Assembly (NCBI GenBank): GCA_945285915.1
Contig: CALYQL010000015.1
Location: 1 to 56,008, forward strand
From: an uncultured Bartonella sp.
Lineage (GTDB): Bacteria; Pseudomonadota; Alphaproteobacteria; Rhizobiales; Rhizobiaceae
Reading direction: 5' to 3'
Length of the DNA: 56,008 nucleotides
Shown here: in pieces, positions 47,067 through 55,369 of the stretch
Layout of the letters: each line of letters opens with the position of its first letter
How positions within the stretch are numbered: the stretch's first letter is position 1
The notes under the pieces: generated by a model
What the model was told of the DNA's origin: nothing
Seen by the model: the letters and a program-made list of their open reading frames with translations, nothing else
Databases searched by the model: none
Made by a program: the position numbers and the translations under genes

Positions 47067-47867
47067 ATGATGCAAGAAAAAAGTCTGCCATTCGCTTTTC
47101 CGGAATTTATAGCTGGCCATGTTTGGCTTGTTGGCGCAGGTCCTGGAGACCCGGGTTTGCTTACGCTGCATTGTGTTCATGCGATACGTCAGGCCGATCA
47201 TATTTTGTATGATGCTTTGGTTGATAGATCATGCCTTGATTTGGCAAAGCCCGATTGTGTTTTGGAATTCGCAGGAAAACGTGGTGGTAAACCATCACTC
47301 AAACAGATAGAAATAACACAAAGGATGATTGCCTTGGCAAAAGAGGGCAAACGGGTTTTGCGTTTGAAAGGTGGAGATCCTTTTGTTTTTGGACGCGGTG
47401 GAGAGGAAGCATTGGCTCTTTCAGAGGTTGGAATTCCTTATCGTATTGTCCCTGGTATAACTGCTGGTATTGCAGGACCAGCTTATGCAGGCATTCCGAT
47501 CACCCATAGAACTATAAACCATAGCGTTACATTTCTAACGGGTCATGATGCAGATGGTGGTATTCCTAAGACCTTTGACTGGAATGCAATTGCTAATGCG
47601 TCGCCTGTATTGGTGTTTTATATGGCCATGAAACACATAACTGAAATTGCAGCGCATTTAATATCTGTGGGGAGGAGCGCCGAGGAACCCGTGGTGTTTA
47701 TCACGCATGCGACGACTGCCAATCAGACAGTTCATGAAACAATATTGGCAAAGGTGGGAGATTATCTTAATTCTCACCATATCGAACCACCTGCAATTGT
47801 AGTGATTGGTAAGGCGGTGTCACTGCGACACCAATTGCAATGGCTACCTGTTGAAATGATGCGATAA
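47067..47867 (+). CDS. cobA: Uroporphyrinogen-III C-methyltransferase
   Basis: Methylates uroporphyrinogen III at C2 and C7 to give precorrin-2, the entry step to the corrin and siroheme pathways. 266 residues and no CysG-type dehydrogenase domain. Landmarks are VGAGPGDPGLLTLH (22-35), YDALVD, RLKGGDPFVFGRGGEEAL and VVPGITAGIAGPAYAGIPITHR in parts. Two ATGs lie in tandem at the start (47067 and 47070). cobB follows 14 bp downstream and is probably cotranscribed. Confidence 0.95.
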   Translation: MMQEKSLPFAFPEFIAGHVWLVGAGPGDPGLLTLHCVHAIRQADHILYDALVDRSCLDLAKPDCVLEFAGKRGGKPSLKQIEITQRMIALAKEGKRVLRLKGGDPFVFGRGGEEALALSEVGIPYRIVPGITAGIAGPAYAGIPITHRTINHSVTFLTGHDADGGIPKTFDWNAIANASPVLVFYMAMKHITEIAAHLISVGRSAEEPVVFITHATTANQTVHETILAKVGDYLNSHHIEPPAIVVIGKAVSLRHQLQWLPVEMMR

Positions 47868-47881
47868 GGTCATAAAAACCT

Positions 47882-49186
47882 ATGAATGGCTTTTTGGTTA
47901 GTGCTCCGAATTCAGGTTCAGGAAAAACAGTTATCACTCTGGCGTTGATGCGTGCCTTAAAGACTAAAGGGATTGATATAGCTCCTGCCAAAGCGGGTCC
48001 CGATTTTATCGACCCTGCATTTCATTTTGCGGCCATTGGTGTAAAAAGTTTCAATCTCGATTGTTGGGCAATGCGACCGGATCTTATCAACTTGGTTGCG
48101 GCACATTTTAGCAAGGGTATGAAGACGCTCATCGTTGAAGGTATGATGGGGCTGTTTGATGGAGCGGCTGATGGTAGTGGGTCATCAGCAGCCTTAGCGA
48201 ATATGCTTGGTCTTCCTGTTATTTTTGTTGTTGATTGCGCTCATCAATCCCATTCGATTGCACCTTTGGTGAAAGGTTTTGAAAGTTTTATGCCTCAACT
48301 ACAAATGGCAGGGGTAATTTTAAACAAAGTTGGTAGCAAGAGACATGAAACGATGCTGCGGGACGCTCTCGCACCACTGTCAGTGCCTGTGTTAGGCAGT
48401 GTTCATAGAAATGATGATTTGAAGTTGCCATCACGGCATCTTGGATTGGTGCAACCGTCAGAACTGACAGATATAGAAACTTTCATAGAAAATGCGGCCA
48501 ATATCATTGCAAACAGTGTTGATCTCGATCGCGTCATAAAAATATCGTCACGTGTGGATCATAAAACTTATGTTGGTGAGACATCTGGCATTGCACCGAT
48601 TGGACAACATATTGCTGTAACACGAGATAATGCATTCAGATTTGCCTATCCTCATCTTTTAGATGGATGGCGCAGAATGGGGGCAGAAATATCTTTTTTC
48701 TCACCTTTGGCCGATGAAAAACCAGATCCTAATGCCGATGCAATTTATCTTTGCGGTGGTTATCCTGAACTTTTTGCCGAAAAACTATCACAGGCACTAA
48801 ATTTCAAACATGCGATGACAGCAATGGCAGCGAAGGGAGTTTGCGTCTATGGTGAGTGCGGTGGTTATATGACACTGGGTGAGAGTATTGAGGACGCAAA
48901 TGGGCAAACATATCCAATGCTTGGGCTTTTACCGTTGAAAACAAGTTTTAAACAAAAGAAGTTGCATCTAGGATACCGCTCTATCGTTCCAAACGAAAAC
49001 ACTATCTTTAAACAGGCACTTCGTGGGCACGAATTTCATTATGCGTCAATCATTTCTGAAGGTAACCAATTTAGTCAGCCTTTATTTTATGTTCGGGATG
49101 CGCTCAATAATCAACTGGGAAGTGTTGGATTGAAAATAGGCAATGTTTCGGGTTCTTTCATGCATGTGATAGATATAGATAGGTAA
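47882..49186 (+). CDS. cobB: Hydrogenobyrinic acid a,c-diamide synthase (glutamine-hydrolysing)
   Basis: ATP- and glutamine-dependent amidation of the a and c acetate side chains; makes the substrate of CobN. 434 residues. The N-terminal ATPase domain has the P-loop SAPNSGSGKT (7-16) and PAKAGPDFIDP (35-45); the C-terminal glutaminase domain has nucleophile Cys326 in VYGECGGYMTLGE and a YPELFA block. In this aerobic-type cluster (CobN present) the substrate is hydrogenobyrinic acid rather than cobyrinic acid; that choice is inferred from context. Confidence 0.95.
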   Translation: MNGFLVSAPNSGSGKTVITLALMRALKTKGIDIAPAKAGPDFIDPAFHFAAIGVKSFNLDCWAMRPDLINLVAAHFSKGMKTLIVEGMMGLFDGAADGSGSSAALANMLGLPVIFVVDCAHQSHSIAPLVKGFESFMPQLQMAGVILNKVGSKRHETMLRDALAPLSVPVLGSVHRNDDLKLPSRHLGLVQPSELTDIETFIENAANIIANSVDLDRVIKISSRVDHKTYVGETSGIAPIGQHIAVTRDNAFRFAYPHLLDGWRRMGAEISFFSPLADEKPDPNADAIYLCGGYPELFAEKLSQALNFKHAMTAMAAKGVCVYGECGGYMTLGESIEDANGQTYPMLGLLPLKTSFKQKKLHLGYRSIVPNENTIFKQALRGHEFHYASIISEGNQFSQPLFYVRDALNNQLGSVGLKIGNVSGSFMHVIDIDR

Positions 49187-49377
49187 ACATAAGTGCTTAA
49201 TTGACATAATGCACGTCCAACGACGTATGATTGATTATGATAGTAAAAAAGCCAAGGTTCACGATTTTTTGCTTAGGTGAATATGGTATTAAACCTATCT
49301 TATGGGTTGCATGTTGAATACCTTAAGTGGCATGAAACTAATCGATTAGAAGAATTTTAAGGATTCGTTGGTCAGCT

Positions 49378-50592
49378 ATGGCATACGATATAAAATCACT
49401 CAGTCCAGCCTCTTCCATTGACGCAAAAACCAGACGTTTAAGTATTTTGGCTTTGGCTGTAGGCAGTTTCGCTATTGGTACATCTGAATTTGTGTCAATG
49501 GGATTACAACCTGAGATGGCAGCTAGCTCTGGTGTCGATATTCCGACTGCCGGACAATATATTTCGGCATATGCCTTAGGAGTGGTTGTTGGAGCCCCAG
49601 TGCTTGCCGTTGCGACAGCAAAATTTCCGCGCAAGTACGTTCTTGTGGCTTTGATGCTATTTTACGCATTTTCCAATATTTTAAGTGCTTGCGTAACGGG
49701 TTTCCACTCGCTTGTTGGCTTACGTTTCATGAGTGGATTACCACATGGTATTTACTTTGGAGTGGCGTCCATTGCCGCTTCATCAATGGTCGAAATGAAG
49801 TATCGTCCGAAAGCTGTTGGTTCTGTCATGCTCGGGCTGACTATTGCTACCGTGATAGGTGCACCGACAGCAACATGGCTGGGGCAACAGTTTGGTTGGC
49901 AGATAGCCTTTATTACCGTGGGTGGCATCGGTTTATTATGTGCTATCATGATATTTTTCTTTTTGCCGAGTTTACCAACCGCAATTGGCACAAGTCCATT
50001 AACGGAACTTGGTGCATTAAAGCAGAAACAAGTCTGGTTTATGTTGGCAATGGTTTCCGTTGGATCTGCCGGCTTATTTGCAGTTTTCAGCTATATCAAA
50101 TCCACACTCATGCAAGTGTCAGGTGTATCAATTGAATGGGTGCCATTTATTATGCCGCTTGTTGGTATCGGAATGGTAACAGGCAATATTTTTGGTCCCA
50201 AAATAGCTGTTAAAGTTGGTGCAATGAAGATGATCTTCTTTGCGATGCTGTGGAGCGCCATAACATTCTTTCTGTTTTTCCTTATGTGTCGTAATAGTTT
50301 GGCAGCTGCTTTTGGGTGTTTTCTTATTGGCACATCGTTTGCTAGCATGCCTTCAATTCAGACACGCGTGATGGATGTTGCAAGCAACGCTCAGACGCTA
50401 GCCGGAGCTCTTATGCAATCGGCATTTAACGTTGCAAACGCTATTGGCGCAGAATCTGGTGGGGAAATTTTAAGACTAGGATTTGGTTATGAATATACCG
50501 CTGTTTTAGGAGGTATTTTGACTTTATGTGGTCTCTTAATATTCTCTATTTCATGGTATGTTGAAAAGAAAGATCAGACGTCCGCATCATAA
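49378..50592 (+). CDS. Major facilitator superfamily transporter (12-TM, DHA1/AraJ-like)
   Basis: 404 residues with about twelve hydrophobic helices and a short cytosolic N-tail. Features of the sugar-efflux/drug-proton antiporter group are LAVGSFAIGTSEFVSMGLQP in helix 1, LRFMSGLPHGIYFGVA in helix 4 (motif C-like region) and IGAPTATWLGQQFGWQIAF. The substrate cannot be told. It sits between cobB and cobD and stops only 12 bp before the likely cobD start, so it may share a transcript with cobD; a role in corrinoid or precursor transport is speculation. Confidence 0.86.
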   Translation: MAYDIKSLSPASSIDAKTRRLSILALAVGSFAIGTSEFVSMGLQPEMAASSGVDIPTAGQYISAYALGVVVGAPVLAVATAKFPRKYVLVALMLFYAFSNILSACVTGFHSLVGLRFMSGLPHGIYFGVASIAASSMVEMKYRPKAVGSVMLGLTIATVIGAPTATWLGQQFGWQIAFITVGGIGLLCAIMIFFFLPSLPTAIGTSPLTELGALKQKQVWFMLAMVSVGSAGLFAVFSYIKSTLMQVSGVSIEWVPFIMPLVGIGMVTGNIFGPKIAVKVGAMKMIFFAMLWSAITFFLFFLMCRNSLAAAFGCFLIGTSFASMPSIQTRVMDVASNAQTLAGALMQSAFNVANAIGAESGGEILRLGFGYEYTAVLGGILTLCGLLIFSISWYVEKKDQTSAS

Positions 50593-50604
50593 CGGAATTT
50601 GCTG

Positions 50605-51570
50605 TTGGAACACTGTTTATTTGTACTTTTGATAGCGGTGATTATTGATCGCATTTTTGGTGATCCCGAATGGCTATGGAAGCGTTTTCCGCATCCTATT
50701 GTCTTCATTGGTCGTTCAATCTGCTATTTTGATCGTCATTTAAATTCGAAAGAAATGAGCGATCATAGTCGCAAGCTCAATGGTTGTCTTGCTATTATCA
50801 GTCTGCTTTTGGTGATGTTTGTCATTGGTGTATTGCTAGTTAAGTTTTTGTATCAGCTGTCGTGGCTCGGAACTATTCTAGAAGCGATTATCGTGTCGAT
50901 ATTTTTAGCGCAAAAAAGCTTGATAGATCACGTTGTTAAAGTTGGGGAAGCCTTGCGATTTAAGTCTTTAAATGAAGCCCAGCTAGCCGTTTCTATGATT
51001 GTGGGACGTGATACCAAGAAGCTGGATCACAGTGGCATTAGTCGCGCTGCTATTGAAAGCTTAGCCGAAAACAGCTCCGATGGTGTTATTGCACCGGCGT
51101 TTTGGTTTCTCGTATTAGGTTTACCGGGAATACTCTGTTACAAAGTACTCAACACTGCGGATTCCATGATTGGTTATAGGAATAACCGTTATAAGGATTT
51201 TGGTTGGGCAAGTGCCCGATTGGATGATCTTGCAAATTTAATTCCCGCGCGTCTCACGGCTTTAATCACAATTTGTGCGTTGTTAATTTTCCAAAATCTA
51301 TCGCGGACAAAAAATGCATTTAATGTTGTTATACATGACGCGAAACTTCATCGGTCACCCAATGCCGGTTGGTCTGAATGTGCTTACGCTGGTGGGTTGA
51401 ATATACAATTGGCTGGCCCGAGAGTGTATGACGGTGAAATAGTGGATGAACCTTTCCAGAATGCGAATGGTCGCGTTGCTAATACATCGGATATATTCAA
51501 GTCGGTTCAACTTTTTAAGCAATCCATGACTTTGTTTGGAATCCTCATATTCTGCTGTTGGATGATATAA
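50605..51570 (+). CDS. cobD: Adenosylcobinamide-phosphate synthase (CbiB/CobD)
   Basis: Inner-membrane enzyme that attaches the aminopropanol arm to adenosylcobyric acid. About 321 residues, several hydrophobic helices. Family landmarks are DRIFGDPEWLWKRFPHPIVFIG in parts near the N-terminus, MIVGRDTKKLD, ESLAENSSDGVIAPAFWF in parts, NTADSMIGYRNNRYKDFGWASARLDDL in parts and SPNAGWSECAYAGGL. The frame is open from a TTG at 50599; the TTG at 50605 is preferred because CGGA at 50593-50596 is then eight bases away. It is the last cob gene in the window, tail-to-tail with an MFS gene 8 bp away. Confidence 0.93.
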   Translation: MEHCLFVLLIAVIIDRIFGDPEWLWKRFPHPIVFIGRSICYFDRHLNSKEMSDHSRKLNGCLAIISLLLVMFVIGVLLVKFLYQLSWLGTILEAIIVSIFLAQKSLIDHVVKVGEALRFKSLNEAQLAVSMIVGRDTKKLDHSGISRAAIESLAENSSDGVIAPAFWFLVLGLPGILCYKVLNTADSMIGYRNNRYKDFGWASARLDDLANLIPARLTALITICALLIFQNLSRTKNAFNVVIHDAKLHRSPNAGWSECAYAGGLNIQLAGPRVYDGEIVDEPFQNANGRVANTSDIFKSVQLFKQSMTLFGILIFCCWMI

Positions 51571-51578
51571 TTTTTAAT

Positions 51579-52997
51579 CTAATTCTTTGTTGATGGTCGC
51601 ATACGCATATCTCTTGCAATAATGAATGCACATGGGAGTGCCAGAACGAGAAATAATACGAGACAAATAAATAATGTATGCGCGGCAGATAAAGTGCCAC
51701 TTAATCCACCAGGATCAAATAGACCAGCAAGATTTGTTATACTACCAGCAAGAGCTGCGCTCAAAGCGGTCGAAAAAAGCTGTATTGAGGTTAAAGATGC
51801 ACTTGCCCGTGTTGCATCTTCTTGTGACGCACATTTTAAAACATGGGTGAGTAAGTGGGGCCAACATGAGCCTGCGCCAATGCCGATTAAAAATAGTGCC
51901 ATACAGATGATAATAATAAAACTGGCCGAACTAAGATTGGTAGGAATAAGATACAAAAGCGTTGTCATACCTATGATGCCAAATATTGGTGCCATGATAA
52001 CAACTTTTCGTACAATTACAGGTTTTGCGCCCGCACTGGGAACAGAACCGCATGTCCACCCAATACTCATAAGGGCTGCGAGATACCCAGCTACAAGTGG
52101 TCCTAATCCGTGTAACTCTTGCAAGAATAACGGTAGATACAATTCAGCACCATTAACGGCAATCGATAGAATAACCATCATACTGTAAAGTGGTAAAAAT
52201 ATTGAGCTTGGAGAAAATGCTCCATTGGGCAAAAGTTTGTTTCGGGCGTGATTATCCAATTGTGCAAGTATTAACAAAAGCAAAAAACCTATTATCATGC
52301 CGACGATCTTAACCAGATTTGCGCTAACAGCACTGCTCGCTGAAATGATAAGCACGAGCACAATAAGGATTACGAGTTGCAGAATGGGAAGAGGACTATC
52401 TGGCTCATTTTGTTTTGTTGTATTGGGAAGAACTTTTAGGGCGAGCAATGAAAAAGCGAGAGCAAGAATACCCACAGTCCAAAATGAGGCTCTCCACGTA
52501 CCATATTCAGCGAAAATACCACCAATTGCTGGTCCCAATAAGGTAGAAATACCCCACATTCCTGATATCAGCCCCAATGCACGAGGCCATAAACTAGGAT
52601 CAAAAACTATTCGTACCATGGAATACGAAAGCGATAATAGAAAACCTCCGCCAAAGCCTTGCACGAGCCGGCCAAACAAAAAGACCGGCATTGTTGGTGC
52701 GATACTGCAAACAAACGTGCCTGCTGCGAATAACAGTGCTGAAATTATATACGCGACTTTAGGACCTGTTTTGAGTAATAATTTTGCCGCTAATGATGCA
52801 CCGATAAGAGAGGCAGTTACAAATATAGTGGCTGCCCATGAGTAATATTGTTGTCCATGAATATCGGCAACAAGTGACGGTAAAATGGTGACAACAATAT
52901 ATACGTTGATCGCATGAAGTGCTACGCCACCAGCAAGTGTAAACGAGCGTATGCCGTTTTTGCCGGAAAGAAGGGCTGACCAACCTTGTTCATTCAT
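51579..52997 (-). CDS. Major facilitator superfamily transporter (14-TM, DHA2/EmrB-like)
   Basis: 472 residues with about fourteen hydrophobic helices, typical of the DHA2 drug:H+ antiporters. Features are TILPSLVADIHGQQYYSWAATIF in parts (helix 1-2), FLFGRLVQGFGGGFLLSLSYSMVR in parts (helix 4), and ISGMWGISTLLGPAIGGIFAEYGTWR in parts, which is motif C of drug antiporters. The substrate is unknown. It is convergent with cobD, only 8 bp apart, and separate from the downstream-lying icd. Confidence 0.87.
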   Translation of the reverse strand: MNEQGWSALLSGKNGIRSFTLAGGVALHAINVYIVVTILPSLVADIHGQQYYSWAATIFVTASLIGASLAAKLLLKTGPKVAYIISALLFAAGTFVCSIAPTMPVFLFGRLVQGFGGGFLLSLSYSMVRIVFDPSLWPRALGLISGMWGISTLLGPAIGGIFAEYGTWRASFWTVGILALAFSLLALKVLPNTTKQNEPDSPLPILQLVILIVLVLIISASSAVSANLVKIVGMIIGFLLLLILAQLDNHARNKLLPNGAFSPSSIFLPLYSMMVILSIAVNGAELYLPLFLQELHGLGPLVAGYLAALMSIGWTCGSVPSAGAKPVIVRKVVIMAPIFGIIGMTTLLYLIPTNLSSASFIIIICMALFLIGIGAGSCWPHLLTHVLKCASQEDATRASASLTSIQLFSTALSAALAGSITNLAGLFDPGGLSGTLSAAHTLFICLVLFLVLALPCAFIIARDMRMRPSTKN

Positions 52998-53112
52998 TAA
53001 TGGCCTCTAACATCTAGGACGAATCTTACTTTATAGCTTCATATCGTCATAACTATGTCGTGCCAAGCTGTGAAACTTTTTAATATTTTGACGGTCTGAT
53101 ATCGCACTATAA

Positions 53113-53143
53113 ATAATAAAAAGCCCCGCTAGAGCAGGGCTTT
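53113..53143 (-). terminator. Rho-independent terminator after icd
   Basis: Minus-strand stem AAAGCCC-T-GC / GC-G-GGGCTTT with a four-base loop, followed by TTATTATTT in that direction. It lies about 20 bp after the icd stop. Confidence 0.85.
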
Positions 53144-53164
53144 AAACAAGATATCGATAGTAAG

Positions 53165-54376
53165 TTATGCCATTGCTTTTTCGAGGTTTTCAGCGATTTT
53201 ATCAAGAAAACCGGTTGTTGAAAGCCACTTCTGATTAGGGCCAATCAACAAGGCCAAGTCTTTAGTCATAAAGCCGGATTCAACCGTGTCAACGCATACT
53301 TTTTCAAGTGTGTCAGCGAAGCTTTTGAGTGCTTCATTGTTGTCTAGTTTTGCACGATGTGCCAAGCCACGTGTCCAAGCAAAAATAGATGCGATAGAAT
53401 TTGTTGATGTTTCTTCGCCTTTTTGGTGCTGGCGATAATGGCGTGTTACCGTGCCATGTGCTGCTTCTGCTTCCACTGTTTTGCCATCAGGTGTCATCAA
53501 AACAGAGGTCATCAGACCTAATGAGCCAAAACCTTGCGCAACGATATCGGATTGGACATCACCATCATAGTTTTTACATGCCCAAACATAGCCACCAGAC
53601 CATTTAAGAGAAGATGCAACCATGTCATCAATCAGGCGGTGTTCGTAGGTCAGTTTACGTTTGTCAAATTCAGCTTTAAACTCGGCATCAAAAATTTCTT
53701 GGAATATGTCTTTGAAACGACCGTCATAAGCTTTCAGAATGGTGTTTTTTGTTGACAGATAAACAGGAACATTGCGCTGCAAACCATAATTGAATGAAGC
53801 GCGCGCGAAATCACGAATTGACTCATCCAGATTATACATAGCTAAAGCTACGCCTGCACTTGGTGCATCATAAACATCATGTTCGATTACTTGACCATCT
53901 TCACCAACAAATTTAATTGTCAATTTTCCTTTTCCAGGAAATTTGAAATCTGTTGCTTTGTATTGATCACCAAACGCATGACGTCCAATGATGATCGGTT
54001 TTGTCCAATGCGGAACTAAACGTGGAACATTTTTACAGATAATTGGCTCACGAAAGATAACTCCGCCCAAAATATTGCGGATTGTGCCGTTTGGAGACTT
54101 CCACATTTTTTTCAAGTTGAACTCTTTAACACGAGCTTCATCTGGCGTAATTGTCGCACATTTTACACCAACACCATATTGCTTAATGGCATTAGCTGCA
54201 TCAACTGTGACCTGATCGTCCGTTGCATCTCTGTTTTGAACTGACAAATCATAATATTTGAGATCAATGTCCAAATAAGGATGAATTAGCTTATCTTTAA
54301 TATATTGCCAAATGATACGCGTCATTTCATCGCCATCAAGCTCGACGACGGGGTTTGCAACCTTGATCTTTGTCAT
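53165..54376 (-). CDS. icd: NADP-dependent isocitrate dehydrogenase
   Basis: Oxidative decarboxylation of isocitrate to 2-oxoglutarate with NADP+, in the TCA cycle. 403 residues, the dimeric eukaryote-like type usual in Rhizobiales. Landmarks are the N-terminal [47 protein letters not shown] in parts, and the C-terminal [21 protein letters not shown] in parts. The frame is open six codons further, but GAGG eight bases before the ATG at 54376 and the family N-terminus fix the start. Its 2-oxoglutarate product links to the GlnB/GlnA nitrogen sensing encoded elsewhere in the window. Confidence 0.96.
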   Translation of the reverse strand: MTKIKVANPVVELDGDEMTRIIWQYIKDKLIHPYLDIDLKYYDLSVQNRDATDDQVTVDAANAIKQYGVGVKCATITPDEARVKEFNLKKMWKSPNGTIRNILGGVIFREPIICKNVPRLVPHWTKPIIIGRHAFGDQYKATDFKFPGKGKLTIKFVGEDGQVIEHDVYDAPSAGVALAMYNLDESIRDFARASFNYGLQRNVPVYLSTKNTILKAYDGRFKDIFQEIFDAEFKAEFDKRKLTYEHRLIDDMVASSLKWSGGYVWACKNYDGDVQSDIVAQGFGSLGLMTSVLMTPDGKTVEAEAAHGTVTRHYRQHQKGEETSTNSIASIFAWTRGLAHRAKLDNNEALKSFADTLEKVCVDTVESGFMTKDLALLIGPNQKWLSTTGFLDKIAENLEKAMA

Positions 54377-54453
54377 ATTATGTTCCTCTTCCAAATTTCA
54401 ATGTTGTTCAGCTATAACACTCTGTGTACTAGCATGAAAAGTCCAAATCAGTC

Positions 54454-54804
54454 TTATAACGGACCTTTGAAGACAAAGTAGGCACCAGCAATAATGAAGC
54501 CAAAGCCAACGAAATGGTTGATTGTTAATTTTTCTCCAAGATAGAGAATGGAGAAAAATGAGAATATAAAGAGTGTTATGACTTCTTGGATCGTCTTTAG
54601 CTGTGCTGCGTTATATACGTTATGACCTAGCCGGTTAGCTGGCACCGCGAGACAATATTCGAAAAAGGCAATTCCCCAACTTACTATGATCACCAATAAC
54701 AGTGGTTTATTTGTAAATTTTAAATGGCCATACCAAGCGAATGTCATAAAAATATTGGACAAAAGTAATAATCCAATAGGAACTAAATAGGGTAAAATTT
54801 GCAT
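54454..54804 (-). CDS. DUF486-family (DMT-like) small membrane protein
   Basis: 116 residues with four hydrophobic helices (about 5-24, 34-53, 72-89 and 92-113). The motifs FMTFAWYGHLKF and the central block AFFEYCLAVPANRLGH are characteristic of the DUF486 family, related to small multidrug/DMT transporters. Function is unknown. The gene lies 77 bp upstream of icd on the same strand and could be cotranscribed with it. Confidence 0.85.
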   Translation of the reverse strand: MQILPYLVPIGLLLLSNIFMTFAWYGHLKFTNKPLLLVIIVSWGIAFFEYCLAVPANRLGHNVYNAAQLKTIQEVITLFIFSFFSILYLGEKLTINHFVGFGFIIAGAYFVFKGPL

Positions 54805-55129
54805 AGTTTTGGAACTCGAATTAGTTTTAATTGCTCCGTTGTAGCAAAGCTGTACACCTATTCTGCAGGATATTAAACTGATATCATTGTTTGATATTCA
54901 TTATATCTTCAATTTTTAATGATAATACATTTGACTAAGTTGGCGGATATATTGTGATTCCTGTAACCGAATATACTGTTATCTATTGACAGCAGTAAGT
55001 GCGTCCATGATGTATGCTTTTATCTTACTTGAATTTTTTATTTAAAAAAATGATTGTCTCGATATTTTACTAATCAACCTTTTATTTTTTAGAACATTAA
55101 TAAGTATATTTCCTGTTGCTTTAAAACTG

Positions 55130-55184
55130 CGGTATACGCATTTTGTAGCGATGTGTTGGGTGCGCTTACAAAATGCGTGCCGCT
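55130..55184. repeat. Long inverted repeat (hairpin) in the 55 kb gap
   Basis: ACGCATTTTGTA (55137-55148) pairs perfectly with TACAAAATGCGT (55168-55179). The stem extends inward by GCG/CGC and outward by GCGG/CCGC across small bulges, about 19 pairs around a 12-base loop. No coding sense is seen. It may be a structured RNA or a palindromic repeat unit. Confidence 0.65.
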
Positions 55185-55223
55185 TTAGCATGGTTTACAT
55201 TTATATGTTTTATTCCTTGTTTA

Positions 55224-55263
55224 ATTACTTTTAATAAATAAATATTTTTTTATTAAAAGTAAT
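55224..55263. repeat. Perfect 15-bp inverted repeat
   Basis: ATTACTTTTAATAAA (55224-55238) and TTTATTAAAAGTAAT (55249-55263) with a ten-base spacer. It is AT-only apart from one pair, so a weak hairpin or an operator. It lies about 105 bp from the 3' end of the MFS gene at 55370 and may be part of its transcription end. Confidence 0.65.
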
Positions 55264-55369
55264 GATTTAAGGATAATAAAATATATCTATTCGATTTTAT
55301 ACGGTAATTTCTGTTTAATTATAAATATTAAAACCACTAGGTTTATTTATCTTATAACATTGGCCATAT

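Larger units (their letters stand above)
54805..55369. other. AT-rich gene-free gap with two strong inverted repeats
   Basis: 565 bp with no credible open frame on either strand. It contains the hairpins listed at 55130-55184 and 55224-55263 and is otherwise AT-rich. No tRNA, riboswitch or insertion-sequence motif was recognised. The two strong hairpins 40 bp apart could be terminators, a small RNA, or a miniature repeat element. Confidence 0.5.
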
